In this document: piece after piece, positions 25,936-34,069 of the stretch
Numbering within the stretch: position 1 is the stretch's first letter
How the letters are laid out: each line of letters starts with the position of its first letter
Source: JAXHUM01 sp034189325
GTDB taxonomy: Bacteria; Desulfobacterota; DSM-4660; Desulfatiglandales; Desulfatiglandaceae
Length of the DNA: 64,000 nt
Assembly (NCBI GenBank): GCA_034189325.1
Contig: JAXHUM010000110.1
Span: 26,933 to 90,932, forward strand
Direction: 5' to 3'
Notes under the pieces: generated by a model
Databases searched by the model: none
What the model was told of the DNA's origin: nothing
The model's input: only the letters and a program-made list of their open reading frames with translations
Program-made: the position numbers and the translations under genes

Positions 25936-26472
25936 TTTATATCTCCTTTCATTGAGAAAAAAATAGGTTCATCAAGAGGAACATCCCACCTTTTTTAAGT
26001 GGATACTCGGAATTCTCACCTTTACTTCATTTCCGGTATCAAGGACTTTTGTTCACCTTCCTGTGACTGTTCACCTCCTTCCAACCGATTTTCATTGAGT
26101 TCTTACATCACGGCCTTTTGGACAGGATCGGCTCGTTCACCTCATAGCTGAAGACAATAAAGTCTGAGTGAAGCGTCTCTTTTTTCCTATCGCCTTTGCG
26201 TGTTCCCGTCTATAGGTGGATGCCTTCATTTTGGTGAGGAAATTCCCCACGAAACAGGACTTCGCCGCTGGATCATAGCATCTTGGAATGTGTCTTTCGT
26301 TTTCTCCTGCCTTGCCCGAGGCGTAGGGATCGATCCAGCTTTGGATACGTTGGAAGGTCATTTTTCAGGGTTGAGTCCAAAAACTATTGACAGGTTTGGT
26401 ACTGCATGACAAAAGACAAAATAGAAACAGGAACTGTAAGATTCTAATCGAGATTCACAAGAGGAGGTTCAT
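25936..26472. other. Intergenic region between dodecin and GNAT genes, 537 bp
   Basis: Divergent promoters are expected here. I saw no recognised gene, RNA or repeat. A 74-codon minus frame (26137-26361) has no ribosome site or family features. A TTGACA at about 26385 could be a -35 for the GNAT gene, but no good -10 follows. Confidence 0.5.
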
Positions 26473-26913
26473 ATGCAAAAAAGGGAAGAAAAGTTTAGTA
26501 TTCGGCAGATGACACCTAATGACATAGAAGACATTATGAGAATAGATCGAAAAATAAGTGGGCTCGACAGGTCTCTGACATATGACATTAATGATGTTAT
26601 CGGAGGTCACATCGATCTTAGTTTTATTGCCGAAGTCGATGGTAAAACAGTAGGGTTTCTCCTGTCGTCCTTGGCCTATGTTTCCGACGAAATATGTGAA
26701 GCAAGTGTTATCCAGACCATGGGTGTTGATCCCAATTTCCGCAGGAGAGGCATTGCGACGAGGCTGGTCCAGGCTCTGGTGGATACCTCTAGGAGCAAGG
26801 GAATAAGAATGATAAAGATTATGGTTGACAAAAAAGACAATGATCTCATAGGGCTGTTTGAAGATCTCAGTTTCGCTCGGGGCCGATTTATAGATTACTC
26901 AAGAATTCTATGA
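26473..26913 (+). CDS. GNAT-family N-acetyltransferase
   Basis: A 146-residue single-domain GNAT protein. It starts with the common FSIRQMTPNDIEDIMRID segment and contains the acetyl-CoA-binding motif A, MGVDPNFRRRGIATRLVQAL (about 95-114). It ends with the helix and strand ICEAS to DLSFARGRFIDYS. The acceptor is not predictable; the overall layout resembles RimI-like enzymes. GAGGAGG lies 6 bases before the ATG. It precedes a histidine kinase by 74 bases. Confidence 0.88.
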   Translation: MQKREEKFSIRQMTPNDIEDIMRIDRKISGLDRSLTYDINDVIGGHIDLSFIAEVDGKTVGFLLSSLAYVSDEICEASVIQTMGVDPNFRRRGIATRLVQALVDTSRSKGIRMIKIMVDKKDNDLIGLFEDLSFARGRFIDYSRIL

Positions 26914-26987
26914 ACAAGGTATGTAGGCCCCACCATTGTCTATATCCTCTTTGTCAAGAAACATGAAGCCTGCATGATTCTGAAAAA

Positions 26988-28652
26988 ATGAGATTTCGTT
27001 TTCCAAAGACAGCGGTTCCTCTTGCAACATTTTTGATTTGCACCCTCTTAGTATCGTGGCTCTGGGACCGTGAGACGACACACAAAAGCGATCTTGTCCG
27101 TCAACATACGGAGACAATCGCTGATCAGATCAAGATTCGTATTGAAGGGATGATGAACGCCCGCATATCGTCTCTTCAAATTTTGGCCGAGAGATGGGTG
27201 GAAAGGACTCCTCCCGATTTCACCAAAAAGAGGTTTACCGAACTCGCCGAGAAATTCTACACATACTACCCGGGGTTCCTTTTCATTCACTGGATAGATC
27301 CTGATGGGGCAATCCAGTGGGTCATTCCTGAAGAAGAGAAACCCGGATTTAAAGGAAAAAACATTTTCGAAAAGGACGATCCCGTTTATCATAACACCCT
27401 CAAAAAGTTGGGACAGGGTGTTGAATATGCCGTGACCCCCAGTACGGAGCTTGATCAGGGGGGCCTTGGCTTTGAAGTATTTTTTCCTCTTGTCCATGAA
27501 GGCATGATCCAGGGGTATCTAAACGGTGTATTTGAAATCCGGTTGATTGTAGACATCTGCCTCTCCAAAGAGATATTGAACTATTTTGATGTCAGGCTCT
27601 ACGAACAGGGACGGTTGATCTTTCGAAATACCGGAGAAAATGAAACCAACCCATCCGGAGAAAGGCCTTATGGTACCCAGAAGATCCATTTCCCGGGTAA
27701 GGAGTGGCGGCTTGATCTTTGGCCCGGAAAGACCTCCACTGTTTCCTTTTTTTCTACACACAACCTCATCCTCTTGTTTGGTTTTGTAGCATCTCTCGTT
27801 CTTTCCCTTCTCTTATATACCCTTTTCAGCCGTATGGAGATGTATAGAGGGGCCAGAGACCATGCACTGCAGGAAATCGGGAAACGCAAACAGGCAGAGG
27901 CTATTCTCAAGAACAACAAAGACAGGCTGGAGAACCTGCTTAAGGAACTGGACAGGAAGAATAAAGAGCTTGAAACCTTTGTATACTCGGTCTCCCATGA
28001 TTTAAAGACGCCTATTGTGACTATCGAGGGTTTTACAGGGGCCTTCCTTGAAGACTTCGGAAAACATATCCCCAAGGCGGGTCGCAAATATCTGGATTAT
28101 ATAACCAGCGCAACACACAAAATGGCTCTTTTAATCGAAGATTTATTGACCCTTTCCCGTATGGGGGTTACCCTTGAGAGCCGGAACACGTTTTCCTTGG
28201 CGAATCTTGTGGACGACGTATTGGCCAGTCTTCAACCGCAAATCAAGGAAAAAGGGATTGAAGTCAATGTGCAGGATAATCTCCCCTCGATATTTGCCGA
28301 AAGAGAACAGATGGCTCAGGTTATTGAAAACCTAATCTCCAATGCGATCAAGTATACGGGGCATGGCAATCATTCACCTCGTATCGATATCGGCCTGGAA
28401 GAACAAGACGGCAGGCCTGTTTTTTTCGTACGTGACAATGGAATCGGCATTGATGAAAAACATATCAAAAAGATATTCCAGGCATTCCAAAGGCTTCCGG
28501 CAGCAAAAGCCGTGGCGGAAGGCACCGGCATCGGTCTGGCCATTGTGAAAAGGATCATTGAAAACCATGGAGGTAAGATATGGATTGAGTCTCAACTCGG
28601 GAGAGGAAGCACATTTTACTTTACCCTTAAACAGGGAGAACAGGAAAAATGA
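26988..28652 (+). CDS. Membrane sensor histidine kinase with periplasmic sensor domain
   Basis: A 554-residue kinase. Two membrane segments (about 9-25 and 258-280) flank a ~230-residue periplasmic domain that resembles CHASE-type sensors (YPGFLFIHWIDPDGAIQWVIPEEE). A coiled linker (285-335) leads to HisKA with His337 (SVSHDLKTP). The ATPase domain follows with NLISNAIKYTG, VRDNGIGID and GTGIGLAIVKRI. Its stop codon overlaps the next receiver gene by 4 bases (ATGA), so the pair is translationally coupled and probably cognate. The ribosome site before the ATG is weak. The ligand is unknown. Confidence 0.92.
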   Translation: MRFRFPKTAVPLATFLICTLLVSWLWDRETTHKSDLVRQHTETIADQIKIRIEGMMNARISSLQILAERWVERTPPDFTKKRFTELAEKFYTYYPGFLFIHWIDPDGAIQWVIPEEEKPGFKGKNIFEKDDPVYHNTLKKLGQGVEYAVTPSTELDQGGLGFEVFFPLVHEGMIQGYLNGVFEIRLIVDICLSKEILNYFDVRLYEQGRLIFRNTGENETNPSGERPYGTQKIHFPGKEWRLDLWPGKTSTVSFFSTHNLILLFGFVASLVLSLLLYTLFSRMEMYRGARDHALQEIGKRKQAEAILKNNKDRLENLLKELDRKNKELETFVYSVSHDLKTPIVTIEGFTGAFLEDFGKHIPKAGRKYLDYITSATHKMALLIEDLLTLSRMGVTLESRNTFSLANLVDDVLASLQPQIKEKGIEVNVQDNLPSIFAEREQMAQVIENLISNAIKYTGHGNHSPRIDIGLEEQDGRPVFFVRDNGIGIDEKHIKKIFQAFQRLPAAKAVAEGTGIGLAIVKRIIENHGGKIWIESQLGRGSTFYFTLKQGEQEK

Positions 28653-29098
28653 TACTCGAGACTTTTAGTATCTTGCTTGTAGAAGATGAAGAGGCCCACG
28701 CCGAGTTAACCGTTCGGGCAATTCGAAAGGGGGGCAACGCAAACCGGATTGAAGTGGTCTGTGATGGAGAACAAGCCCTTGATTATCTCTTTAACCGCAA
28801 AAAATACGCAGATAAGTCCGCCTATCCCCACCCTGGCTTGATCCTTTTGGATATTAAGTTGCCTGGCATGGACGGCATAGACCTGTTGAAAGAAATCAAG
28901 GAGGATCCACTGCTGCAATCTATACCGGTGATCATGCTCACCACATCAGAAAGAGAAGAGGATATTAAAGAGTGTTACCAATACCATGTCAATAGCTATC
29001 TGACCAAGCCGGTGGGATTTAAGGAGTTTGAAGCCAAGGTAAAGCAGATCGGTTTTTACTGGCTGCTCCTCAATAAACCGCCGGTTATCGGAAAGTGA
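28649..29098 (+). CDS. Rcp1-type single-domain response regulator
   Basis: A 149-residue receiver with the longer loop typical of cyanobacterial Rcp1-like regulators (DYLFNRKKYADKSAYPHPGLILLDIKLPGMDG). Phospho-acceptor Asp68, the acidic cluster at residues 12-14 (LVEDEE), the Ser/Thr switch in VIMLTTSE, and Lys in LTKPVGF are all present. There is no output domain. It overlaps the upstream kinase gene by 4 bases and precedes a hybrid kinase by 27 bases, so it likely relays phosphate within this cluster. Confidence 0.92.
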   Translation: MILETFSILLVEDEEAHAELTVRAIRKGGNANRIEVVCDGEQALDYLFNRKKYADKSAYPHPGLILLDIKLPGMDGIDLLKEIKEDPLLQSIPVIMLTTSEREEDIKECYQYHVNSYLTKPVGFKEFEAKVKQIGFYWLLLNKPPVIGK

Positions 29099-29125
29099 GC
29101 ATTTCATACCCTTTATGAGGAATCG

Positions 29126-30574
29126 ATGAGACGATTGCAAATCGTTATCATAGAAGACGAAAAAGCCCATTTCGAACTCATGAAACGGGCCATCATGAGG
29201 AGCTTGCCGGATATCTCGATCCGTCATTTCTCAGATTCCTTGGCCTGTCTTGACTCCCTTAACCGTGTCGAGGCTGATCTCATCATTTCCGATTATCTCA
29301 CCCCTGGAATGGACGTGGTTCAGTTTCTTGTGGGCCTCAAGAAAATAGGCAACCAAATCCCGGTGATTGTCGTAACCGGACAGGGAGATGAAAACATAGC
29401 TGTTCGTTGCATGAAACTGGGGGCCTCGGACTATATCGTAAAGACGGCCCATTTTGCAACGCTACTTCCCGGTATTATCGAAAGGGTAATGCAGGCGCAA
29501 AGACTCAAGAAAAAACTCACGGAAAATGAGGAAAGATTTCAGCGGATCATTGAAAATGCGCCTATCGGATATATGCGGGTTGGAAGGGATGGTTTGTTTC
29601 AGTACGTAAATCCTCAATGGGAAAGGATGTATGGATATTCACGCAATGAAATCATTGGAAAACATTTTGAGATAACTCGCCCCGGAGAGGCAAGAGGCGA
29701 GGCAAGAAAAAATCTGGGAAAAATACTGAATGGAGAGAACGTCACAGGTGAAACAGAACGTCAGAAGAAAGACGGCTCTATTGAATTTCATTCTTATTAT
29801 ATGCAGCCCGTTTACCAGCATGGAGAAATAATCGCTGTTGAAGGATTTGCCAATGACCTTACCGAATACAGAAGGGCCCAGGATCATATCAGATTCCTCT
29901 CCCAGGAGCTGATCAAGGCCCAGGAAAATGAACGACGTCGGATCTCCCGTGATCTCCATGACCGAGTGGCCCAGGATCTTTCCACCTTAAACATGGCATT
30001 TGAAGCCCTTTTTAATAACATGCCTGAAGAGATGGAGCGAAAGACTTCGGAGTTTTCAAAAGCACTAAGGCAATCCATCCATGCCGTTCGTAATCTGGCT
30101 TATGATCTCCTCCCTCCCGCCCTGGATCAACTTGGACTGGTGGAGACAATCTCTCAATATTGCGAAGATTTTTCAGATAGGACCGGACTGGATGTGAATT
30201 TTGCATCCGCAGGCATAGATACCCTGAGACTACCTTTTGAAACACAAATTAATCTGTATCGTGTGATCCAGGAAGGGCTGAATAATATCAGAAAACATGC
30301 TGACGCCGATCATGTGATCATGCGACTCGTTGCCTCTTATCCCCACATCATCCTTCGCATTAAAGATGACGGCAAGGGTTTTTGCGTAGAGGAGAGAAGG
30401 AGCGCCGCTATAGATGAGAAACGTATGGGACTTCGGAACATGGAGGAAAGGATCAACTTACTTCAAGGTGTCATGAAGGTAGAATCCCGGGTCGGCCAAG
30501 GCACGGTAGTTTATATAGAGATTCCGTGGAAGGAGAAAAAGAGTGACTCAGAAAAAAAAGATTCTGATCATTGA
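29126..30574 (+). CDS. Hybrid NarX-type histidine kinase: receiver, PAS, HisKA_3, ATPase
   Basis: A soluble 482-residue protein with no membrane segment. Domains in order are a receiver (1-120; Asp56 in IISDYLTPGMD), PAS (about 133-250; IIENAPIGYMRVGRDG), a HisKA_3 dimerisation box with His278 (RRRISRDLHDRVAQDL), and an ATPase domain with DDGKGF and the GLRNMEERINLLQG segment typical of NarX/DegS kinases. The N-terminal receiver suggests it accepts phosphate from another kinase, perhaps the one at 26988. It overlaps the LuxR-type regulator gene by 32 bases, so that regulator is the probable target. Confidence 0.92.
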   Translation: MRRLQIVIIEDEKAHFELMKRAIMRSLPDISIRHFSDSLACLDSLNRVEADLIISDYLTPGMDVVQFLVGLKKIGNQIPVIVVTGQGDENIAVRCMKLGASDYIVKTAHFATLLPGIIERVMQAQRLKKKLTENEERFQRIIENAPIGYMRVGRDGLFQYVNPQWERMYGYSRNEIIGKHFEITRPGEARGEARKNLGKILNGENVTGETERQKKDGSIEFHSYYMQPVYQHGEIIAVEGFANDLTEYRRAQDHIRFLSQELIKAQENERRRISRDLHDRVAQDLSTLNMAFEALFNNMPEEMERKTSEFSKALRQSIHAVRNLAYDLLPPALDQLGLVETISQYCEDFSDRTGLDVNFASAGIDTLRLPFETQINLYRVIQEGLNNIRKHADADHVIMRLVASYPHIILRIKDDGKGFCVEERRSAAIDEKRMGLRNMEERINLLQGVMKVESRVGQGTVVYIEIPWKEKKSDSEKKDSDH

Positions 30575-31220
30575 TGACCATCCTCTTTTTAGAGAAGGCC
30601 TCAAGGCTATTTTAGGTAATGACGGGAAATTCGTCGTGGTCGGAGAAGCGGACAATGGGCACAAGGGTCTTCAGAGGGCACGAAATCTAAAGCCGGACGT
30701 GGCGGTCGTGGACATATCCCTGCCCGACACAAGTGGAATTGAGCTGACCCGAGAGTTACGAAGGTATTTGCCGGAGACACGCGTTATGATTGTCAGCATG
30801 CATTCAAAAATCGATTACATCTCAGAGGCCTTTCAGGCCGGCGCCATTGGCTATTTGGTCAAGGAATCAGCCGCCGCCGGGTTTCTCAAATGCCTTAATG
30901 CCGTCTTAAACAATGAATACTTCCTGGACAGCTCACTTTCCCACCAGGTGGTCAACAGGCTGATGGAATCGCCTTCAAGGGAAAAACGGATAAAGGATGC
31001 CGCCTATAGCGCCCTAACCAAGCGTGAGCAGGAGGTCATGCGCCTCTTGGCCGAAGGACTCTCCTGCAAGGAGGCGGCACAAAAACTGTTCATCAGTCCT
31101 AAGACGGTTGAAAATCATAGGGCCAATATCATGAGCAAGCTGGACCTCCACAGCACCCTTGAACTGGTCCGTTATGCAGCAAAACTTGGTCTCATTGATG
31201 TGGACCTCTGGCGATCCTAA
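30543..31220 (+). CDS. NarL/FixJ-type response regulator
   Basis: A 225-residue two-domain regulator. The receiver (1-125) has Asp57 (VAVVDISLPDTSG) and Lys in YLVKESAAA. The C-terminal LuxR-type helix-turn-helix (about 158-215) reads LTKREQEVMRLLAEGLSCKEAA to SPKTVENHRANIMSKL. The start is GTG at 30543, inside the kinase gene, so the two are coupled. It is the only DNA-binding output in this signalling group; its regulon is unknown. Confidence 0.94.
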   Translation: MTQKKKILIIDDHPLFREGLKAILGNDGKFVVVGEADNGHKGLQRARNLKPDVAVVDISLPDTSGIELTRELRRYLPETRVMIVSMHSKIDYISEAFQAGAIGYLVKESAAAGFLKCLNAVLNNEYFLDSSLSHQVVNRLMESPSREKRIKDAAYSALTKREQEVMRLLAEGLSCKEAAQKLFISPKTVENHRANIMSKLDLHSTLELVRYAAKLGLIDVDLWRS

Positions 31221-31720
31221 GATAGAAACTCTGACGATCACATAACCTCTTGCCCTGCCCCACGATTCTCTAATTCCACTTTGTCCCTTCTCCAGATTAT
31301 ATAAAAGGGAATACTAGGACATTCCTGCGGGTAAACCCCCAGCATTTGAGGAACTTTCCACACAAAAATAAGATTATCCTTTCATTGACAGTCAACAAAA
31401 GTCCATTCATAAGAGACATGAAGTCTCAGTTTCGAGACCTTTGACAAATGCTCAATTTTGTTCGAGGGCAAGGAAGGCGAAAATTTTAACCTCAGCAATG
31501 CATTGAGTATTTCGAGGATTAAAATTTGAACCTGACACCGCAATTGGGCAAAAGGGGGCGTTTTGCAAAGGTCTCGTTTCATTGTCGAGAAGGACGGAGT
31601 TGTCTTCTTGAATATCTAAAGGCTGGTCATAGAGAGATGGAGGATCAACATGGCCCGGCATACTTCGGCATTGTATTCACCTTTACCTGTGTACAAGCAC
31701 CGACATAGAAAGGAGAAATA
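31221..31720. other. Intergenic region, 500 bp, carrying repeat copy 1
   Basis: Apart from the 142-bp element at 31434-31575 nothing coding is evident. Small frames on both strands across the element translate into repeat sequence and should not be called genes. The last bases carry AAGGAG (31710-31715), the ribosome site of the frameshifted gene that follows. Confidence 0.6.
31434..31575. repeat. 142-bp inverted-repeat element, copy 1
   Basis: The ends pair with each other: GAGACCTTTG at the left and CAAAGGTCTC at the right. The interior is highly similar to a second 142-bp element at 32929-33070, most strongly over 31452-31535 (shared CAATTTTGTTCGAGG, CAAGGAAGGCGAAAAT, CATTGAGTATTTCGAGGA). 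GTTTC directly flanks both ends (31429-31433 and 31576-31580), which looks like a 5-bp target duplication. The ends differ from those of copy 2, yet each copy's ends pair perfectly or nearly so. Confidence 0.85.
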
Positions 31721-32054
31721 ATTATAAGAAGAAAGAGAATAAGTGCCCTATTGTTTTTTATTCTGTTTTTTCTACTCTGCCTTCACGGGATTGATTCGAT
31801 TGCCGGTGAAAATCTTTACAAGATGAGTGGAAAGCTAACAGCCATTGAAAAAAGGCCACAACACCGTTGTTATTGAAGTCCTCCTCGCCAATGATCAATT
31901 GTTTACAGTAGGAGGGCCCCTCTCTGATGGAGCAATCCTAAAAGAAGAGAGGCAATTGGTGGACCTTTCAAGTTTTTCTGTAGGTGACAAGGTCATTGTG
32001 CTGTGGGAGGCCACGGAAAAGGGGCACATTATAGAACAGCTTGAGAAAGAGTAG
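31721..32054 (+). pseudogene. Small exported protein gene, frameshifted and lacking a normal start codon
   Basis: After AAGGAG (31710-31715) the frame from 31721 reads a typical signal peptide (RRKRISALLFFILFFLLCLHGIDSIAG), then NLYKMSGKLTAIEK. At the A6 run (31848-31853) the frame must shift by one base to continue into 31854-32054 (GHNTVVIEVLLANDQLFTVGG...EQLEKE), which ends at 32054. No ATG, GTG or TTG stands at the expected place; ATT at 721 or ATA at 724 follows the ribosome site. Joined, the product would be about 110 residues, a small periplasmic beta-rich protein of unknown function. Decay, sequencing error, or slippage at the A-run are all possible. Confidence 0.65.
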
Positions 32055-32211
32055 TATGCCAGCTTAGGGACCTGCATTGAAGAGTATTGAACCATGGACA
32101 GGATGATTATCTGGATGATGGTCTTCGGAAGACTATTTCTTCCAACTGTTTGTCGGCTTGGCTATGGCCCGGGGAGGCCGAGAATATGGAGTTAAACAAG
32201 GAGGTTTGGTT

Positions 32212-32655
32212 ATGGAATTAATGCCTTGGAAACCTTTTGGCGAAGTCAGTTCACTCAGGAGAGAGATGGATGATCTTTGGAATCGATTTTTAGGTAAAAC
32301 GCCCGGTCTCGGGACATTTGCCGAGGAATGGTCGCCTTCGGTGGATATTTCAGAAACAAGTGATAATTTTGTCGTAAAGGCGGAATTGCCTGGTCTGGAA
32401 TCAAAAGATGTGAGTGTCACTGTCTCAGGAGATATTGTCACCATAAAAGGCGAGAAAAAAAAGGAAGCGGAAGAAAAGGATGAGCACCATCACTACGTTG
32501 AAAGATACGAAGGGTCTTTCCAGCGTACCTTTGAGCTTCCAAGCAGCATTATCGGCGATAAGGTTGAGGCAAGCTTTGACAAGGGTGTTTTGAAAATAAC
32601 TCTTCCCAAGAAAGAGGAAGCAAAGAAAAAAGAGATTGAGATCAAGGTTAAGTAA
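32212..32655 (+). CDS. Hsp20/alpha-crystallin small heat-shock protein
   Basis: A 147-residue small heat-shock protein. The N-terminal arm (PWKPFGEVSSLRREMDDLWNRFLG) precedes an alpha-crystallin domain (about 40-135) with VDISETSDNFVVKAELPG and the conserved GVLKITLPK near the end. A Lys/Glu-rich tail (KEEAKKKEIEIKVK) follows. It acts as an ATP-independent holdase. The ATG at 32212 has AAGGAGG 7 bases upstream, better than the ATG 18 codons earlier. A terminator follows at 32731. I saw no CIRCE element. Confidence 0.95.
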   Translation: MELMPWKPFGEVSSLRREMDDLWNRFLGKTPGLGTFAEEWSPSVDISETSDNFVVKAELPGLESKDVSVTVSGDIVTIKGEKKKEAEEKDEHHHYVERYEGSFQRTFELPSSIIGDKVEASFDKGVLKITLPKKEEAKKKEIEIKVK

Positions 32656-32730
32656 GAATATGTCGCGCTTCCCGGACCGCAGCCAGCCCTGCAATGTCTT
32701 CAAAAACAGGAGTGTAAAGATTAGAGGACT

Positions 32731-32758
32731 CAAGCCCCTGTCTACGGGGCTTTTCTTC
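32731..32758 (+). terminator. Rho-independent terminator after hsp20
   Basis: AAGCCCC (32731-32737) pairs with GGGGCTT (32745-32751) around a 7-base loop, followed by TTCTTCTATT. It lies 75 bases after the hsp20 stop. Confidence 0.8.
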
Positions 32759-32928
32759 TATTAATTAATAATGAGTCTTTCCGCCTATGGACAACTCCTG
32801 GATTTATTTGAAATTATAAAAAGACAGGAAAATTATAAGACATCAGCATTTTGCAAATAATATAGCTCAGATTATCAGACTCTAGAGTCCTCTCCCAAAC
32901 GGGCGCAAGCCTTTAATCACAAGACTCG

Positions 32929-33070
32929 GAGCCAGTTTCAAAATGTTCAATTTTGTTCGAGGCCAAGGAAGGCGAAAATCTTAACCACAGTAATACATTG
33001 AGTATTTCGAGGATTAAAATGCGAGCCTGACGTAAAGATCGGACAAAAGGAAGTGTTTTGAAATTGGCTC
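32929..33070. repeat. 142-bp inverted-repeat element, copy 2
   Basis: Same length as copy 1 and alignable to it without gaps. Its ends are GAGCCA...TTTCAAAA at the left and TTTTGAAA...TGGCTC at the right, so they pair with each other but differ in sequence from copy 1. CTCG flanks both sides (32925-32928 and 33071-33074). The right end lies 13 bases before the ATG of the patatin-like gene, so the element supplies most of that gene's leader. Confidence 0.85.
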
Positions 33071-33083
33071 CTCGGTGAAAATC

Positions 33084-33962
33084 ATGGCGGAACTCATCCT
33101 GGAAGGTGGTGCAATGAGGGCGGGATTTGTTGCAGGGGCCCTGATGGCCTTGATGGATAATGGACTCACTGATTTCGACAGGGGCCTGGCAGTATCGGCA
33201 AGTGTGCCGACATTGGCCTATTTTGCTTCTGGTCAGCGTAAAGAAATTGAAGAGGTGTGGCGCCTGGAACTATGCAGCTCCGATCTTGTTTGTTATCACA
33301 ATTTACCTGCCACATCTCTTGCCCTTTCTATAAAAAGGCCGATTATTGATATCCAGCATCTCGTCTATGATGTATTTAAGGAGAAATATCCGTTGAATAT
33401 AAAGAACCTCTTTGAGAGCAGAATGGACTGCCGATTCGCACTAACTCAAGCTCCACAAGGATCGCTGGTCCTTGTGAGACCTGCTGATTATAACATCTAT
33501 GAGATATTCAAGGCTGCCTTGGCGGTTCCCGGTTGTTATCCCGGAACCGTTTGTCTTGGAGGTTTTGAATTTATAGACGGTGGGACAGTGAACCCCCTTC
33601 CGGCAAGATTATGGTCTGATGAGGGTGTAGAAAAAATTATCTGTATCCTTTCAAAGCCTTTGGATTGTAAAAGCGAATCTCTGAACCTCATAGAGCGTAT
33701 TCTTTTTTTTCGATACTTCATGAAATACGATTGGGTCTTGGGAAGACTCGAGGAAGCGGGAAAGACCTACCAACATGAAATTTCTTACCTTGAAAGATTG
33801 GCGAAGGAAGAGCCGGCTAGGGCATTTATTATTCATCCCGAAAGAATGCCTCGGGCGGGTTTTATCACAAGGGATCTAAAAAAGATCAACTCAACCATTG
33901 ATATGGGATATAGGCAGGTAGAAAAACTTGTGGATCAAATCAGGGATTTTTTGGAAGAGTGA
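33084..33962 (+). CDS. Patatin-like phospholipase family protein (YjjU type) with altered nucleophile elbow
   Basis: A 292-residue patatin-fold protein. It begins with the oxyanion region LILEGGAMRAGFVAGAL (canonical GGGxRG is GGAMRA here). The nucleophile elbow is AVSASV with Ser38, so both flanking glycines of GxSxG are replaced. The partner Asp is Asp165 in FIDGGTVNPLP. The catalytic dyad residues are therefore present, but the elbow is unusual, and activity is uncertain. No signal peptide is seen. The ATG at 33084 is chosen over the GTG at 33075; only a weak GGTG (33074-33077) precedes it. The leader comes from the repeat element just upstream. Confidence 0.82.
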   Translation: MAELILEGGAMRAGFVAGALMALMDNGLTDFDRGLAVSASVPTLAYFASGQRKEIEEVWRLELCSSDLVCYHNLPATSLALSIKRPIIDIQHLVYDVFKEKYPLNIKNLFESRMDCRFALTQAPQGSLVLVRPADYNIYEIFKAALAVPGCYPGTVCLGGFEFIDGGTVNPLPARLWSDEGVEKIICILSKPLDCKSESLNLIERILFFRYFMKYDWVLGRLEEAGKTYQHEISYLERLAKEEPARAFIIHPERMPRAGFITRDLKKINSTIDMGYRQVEKLVDQIRDFLEE

Positions 33963-34069
33963 AAAGGGAGGGCGCAACTTAATGGAAGTTGAATCCATAT
34001 ATCAACATCATGGCATGTCATTTATCTGGTGATGGATCTCTCTTTCTAACGGTGGGGACGGAGTTTTTT

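Noticed and set aside
31382..31661. Minus-strand open frames of 66 and 69 codons
   Set aside because: They are translations of the 142-bp repeat element and its flanks.
31846..31856. Programmed -1 frameshift at the A6-G run
   Set aside because: The zero frame is GAA AAA AGG and the continuation needs a +1 (or -2) shift, so the classic -1 slippery mechanism does not fit. A lost start codon also points to decay.
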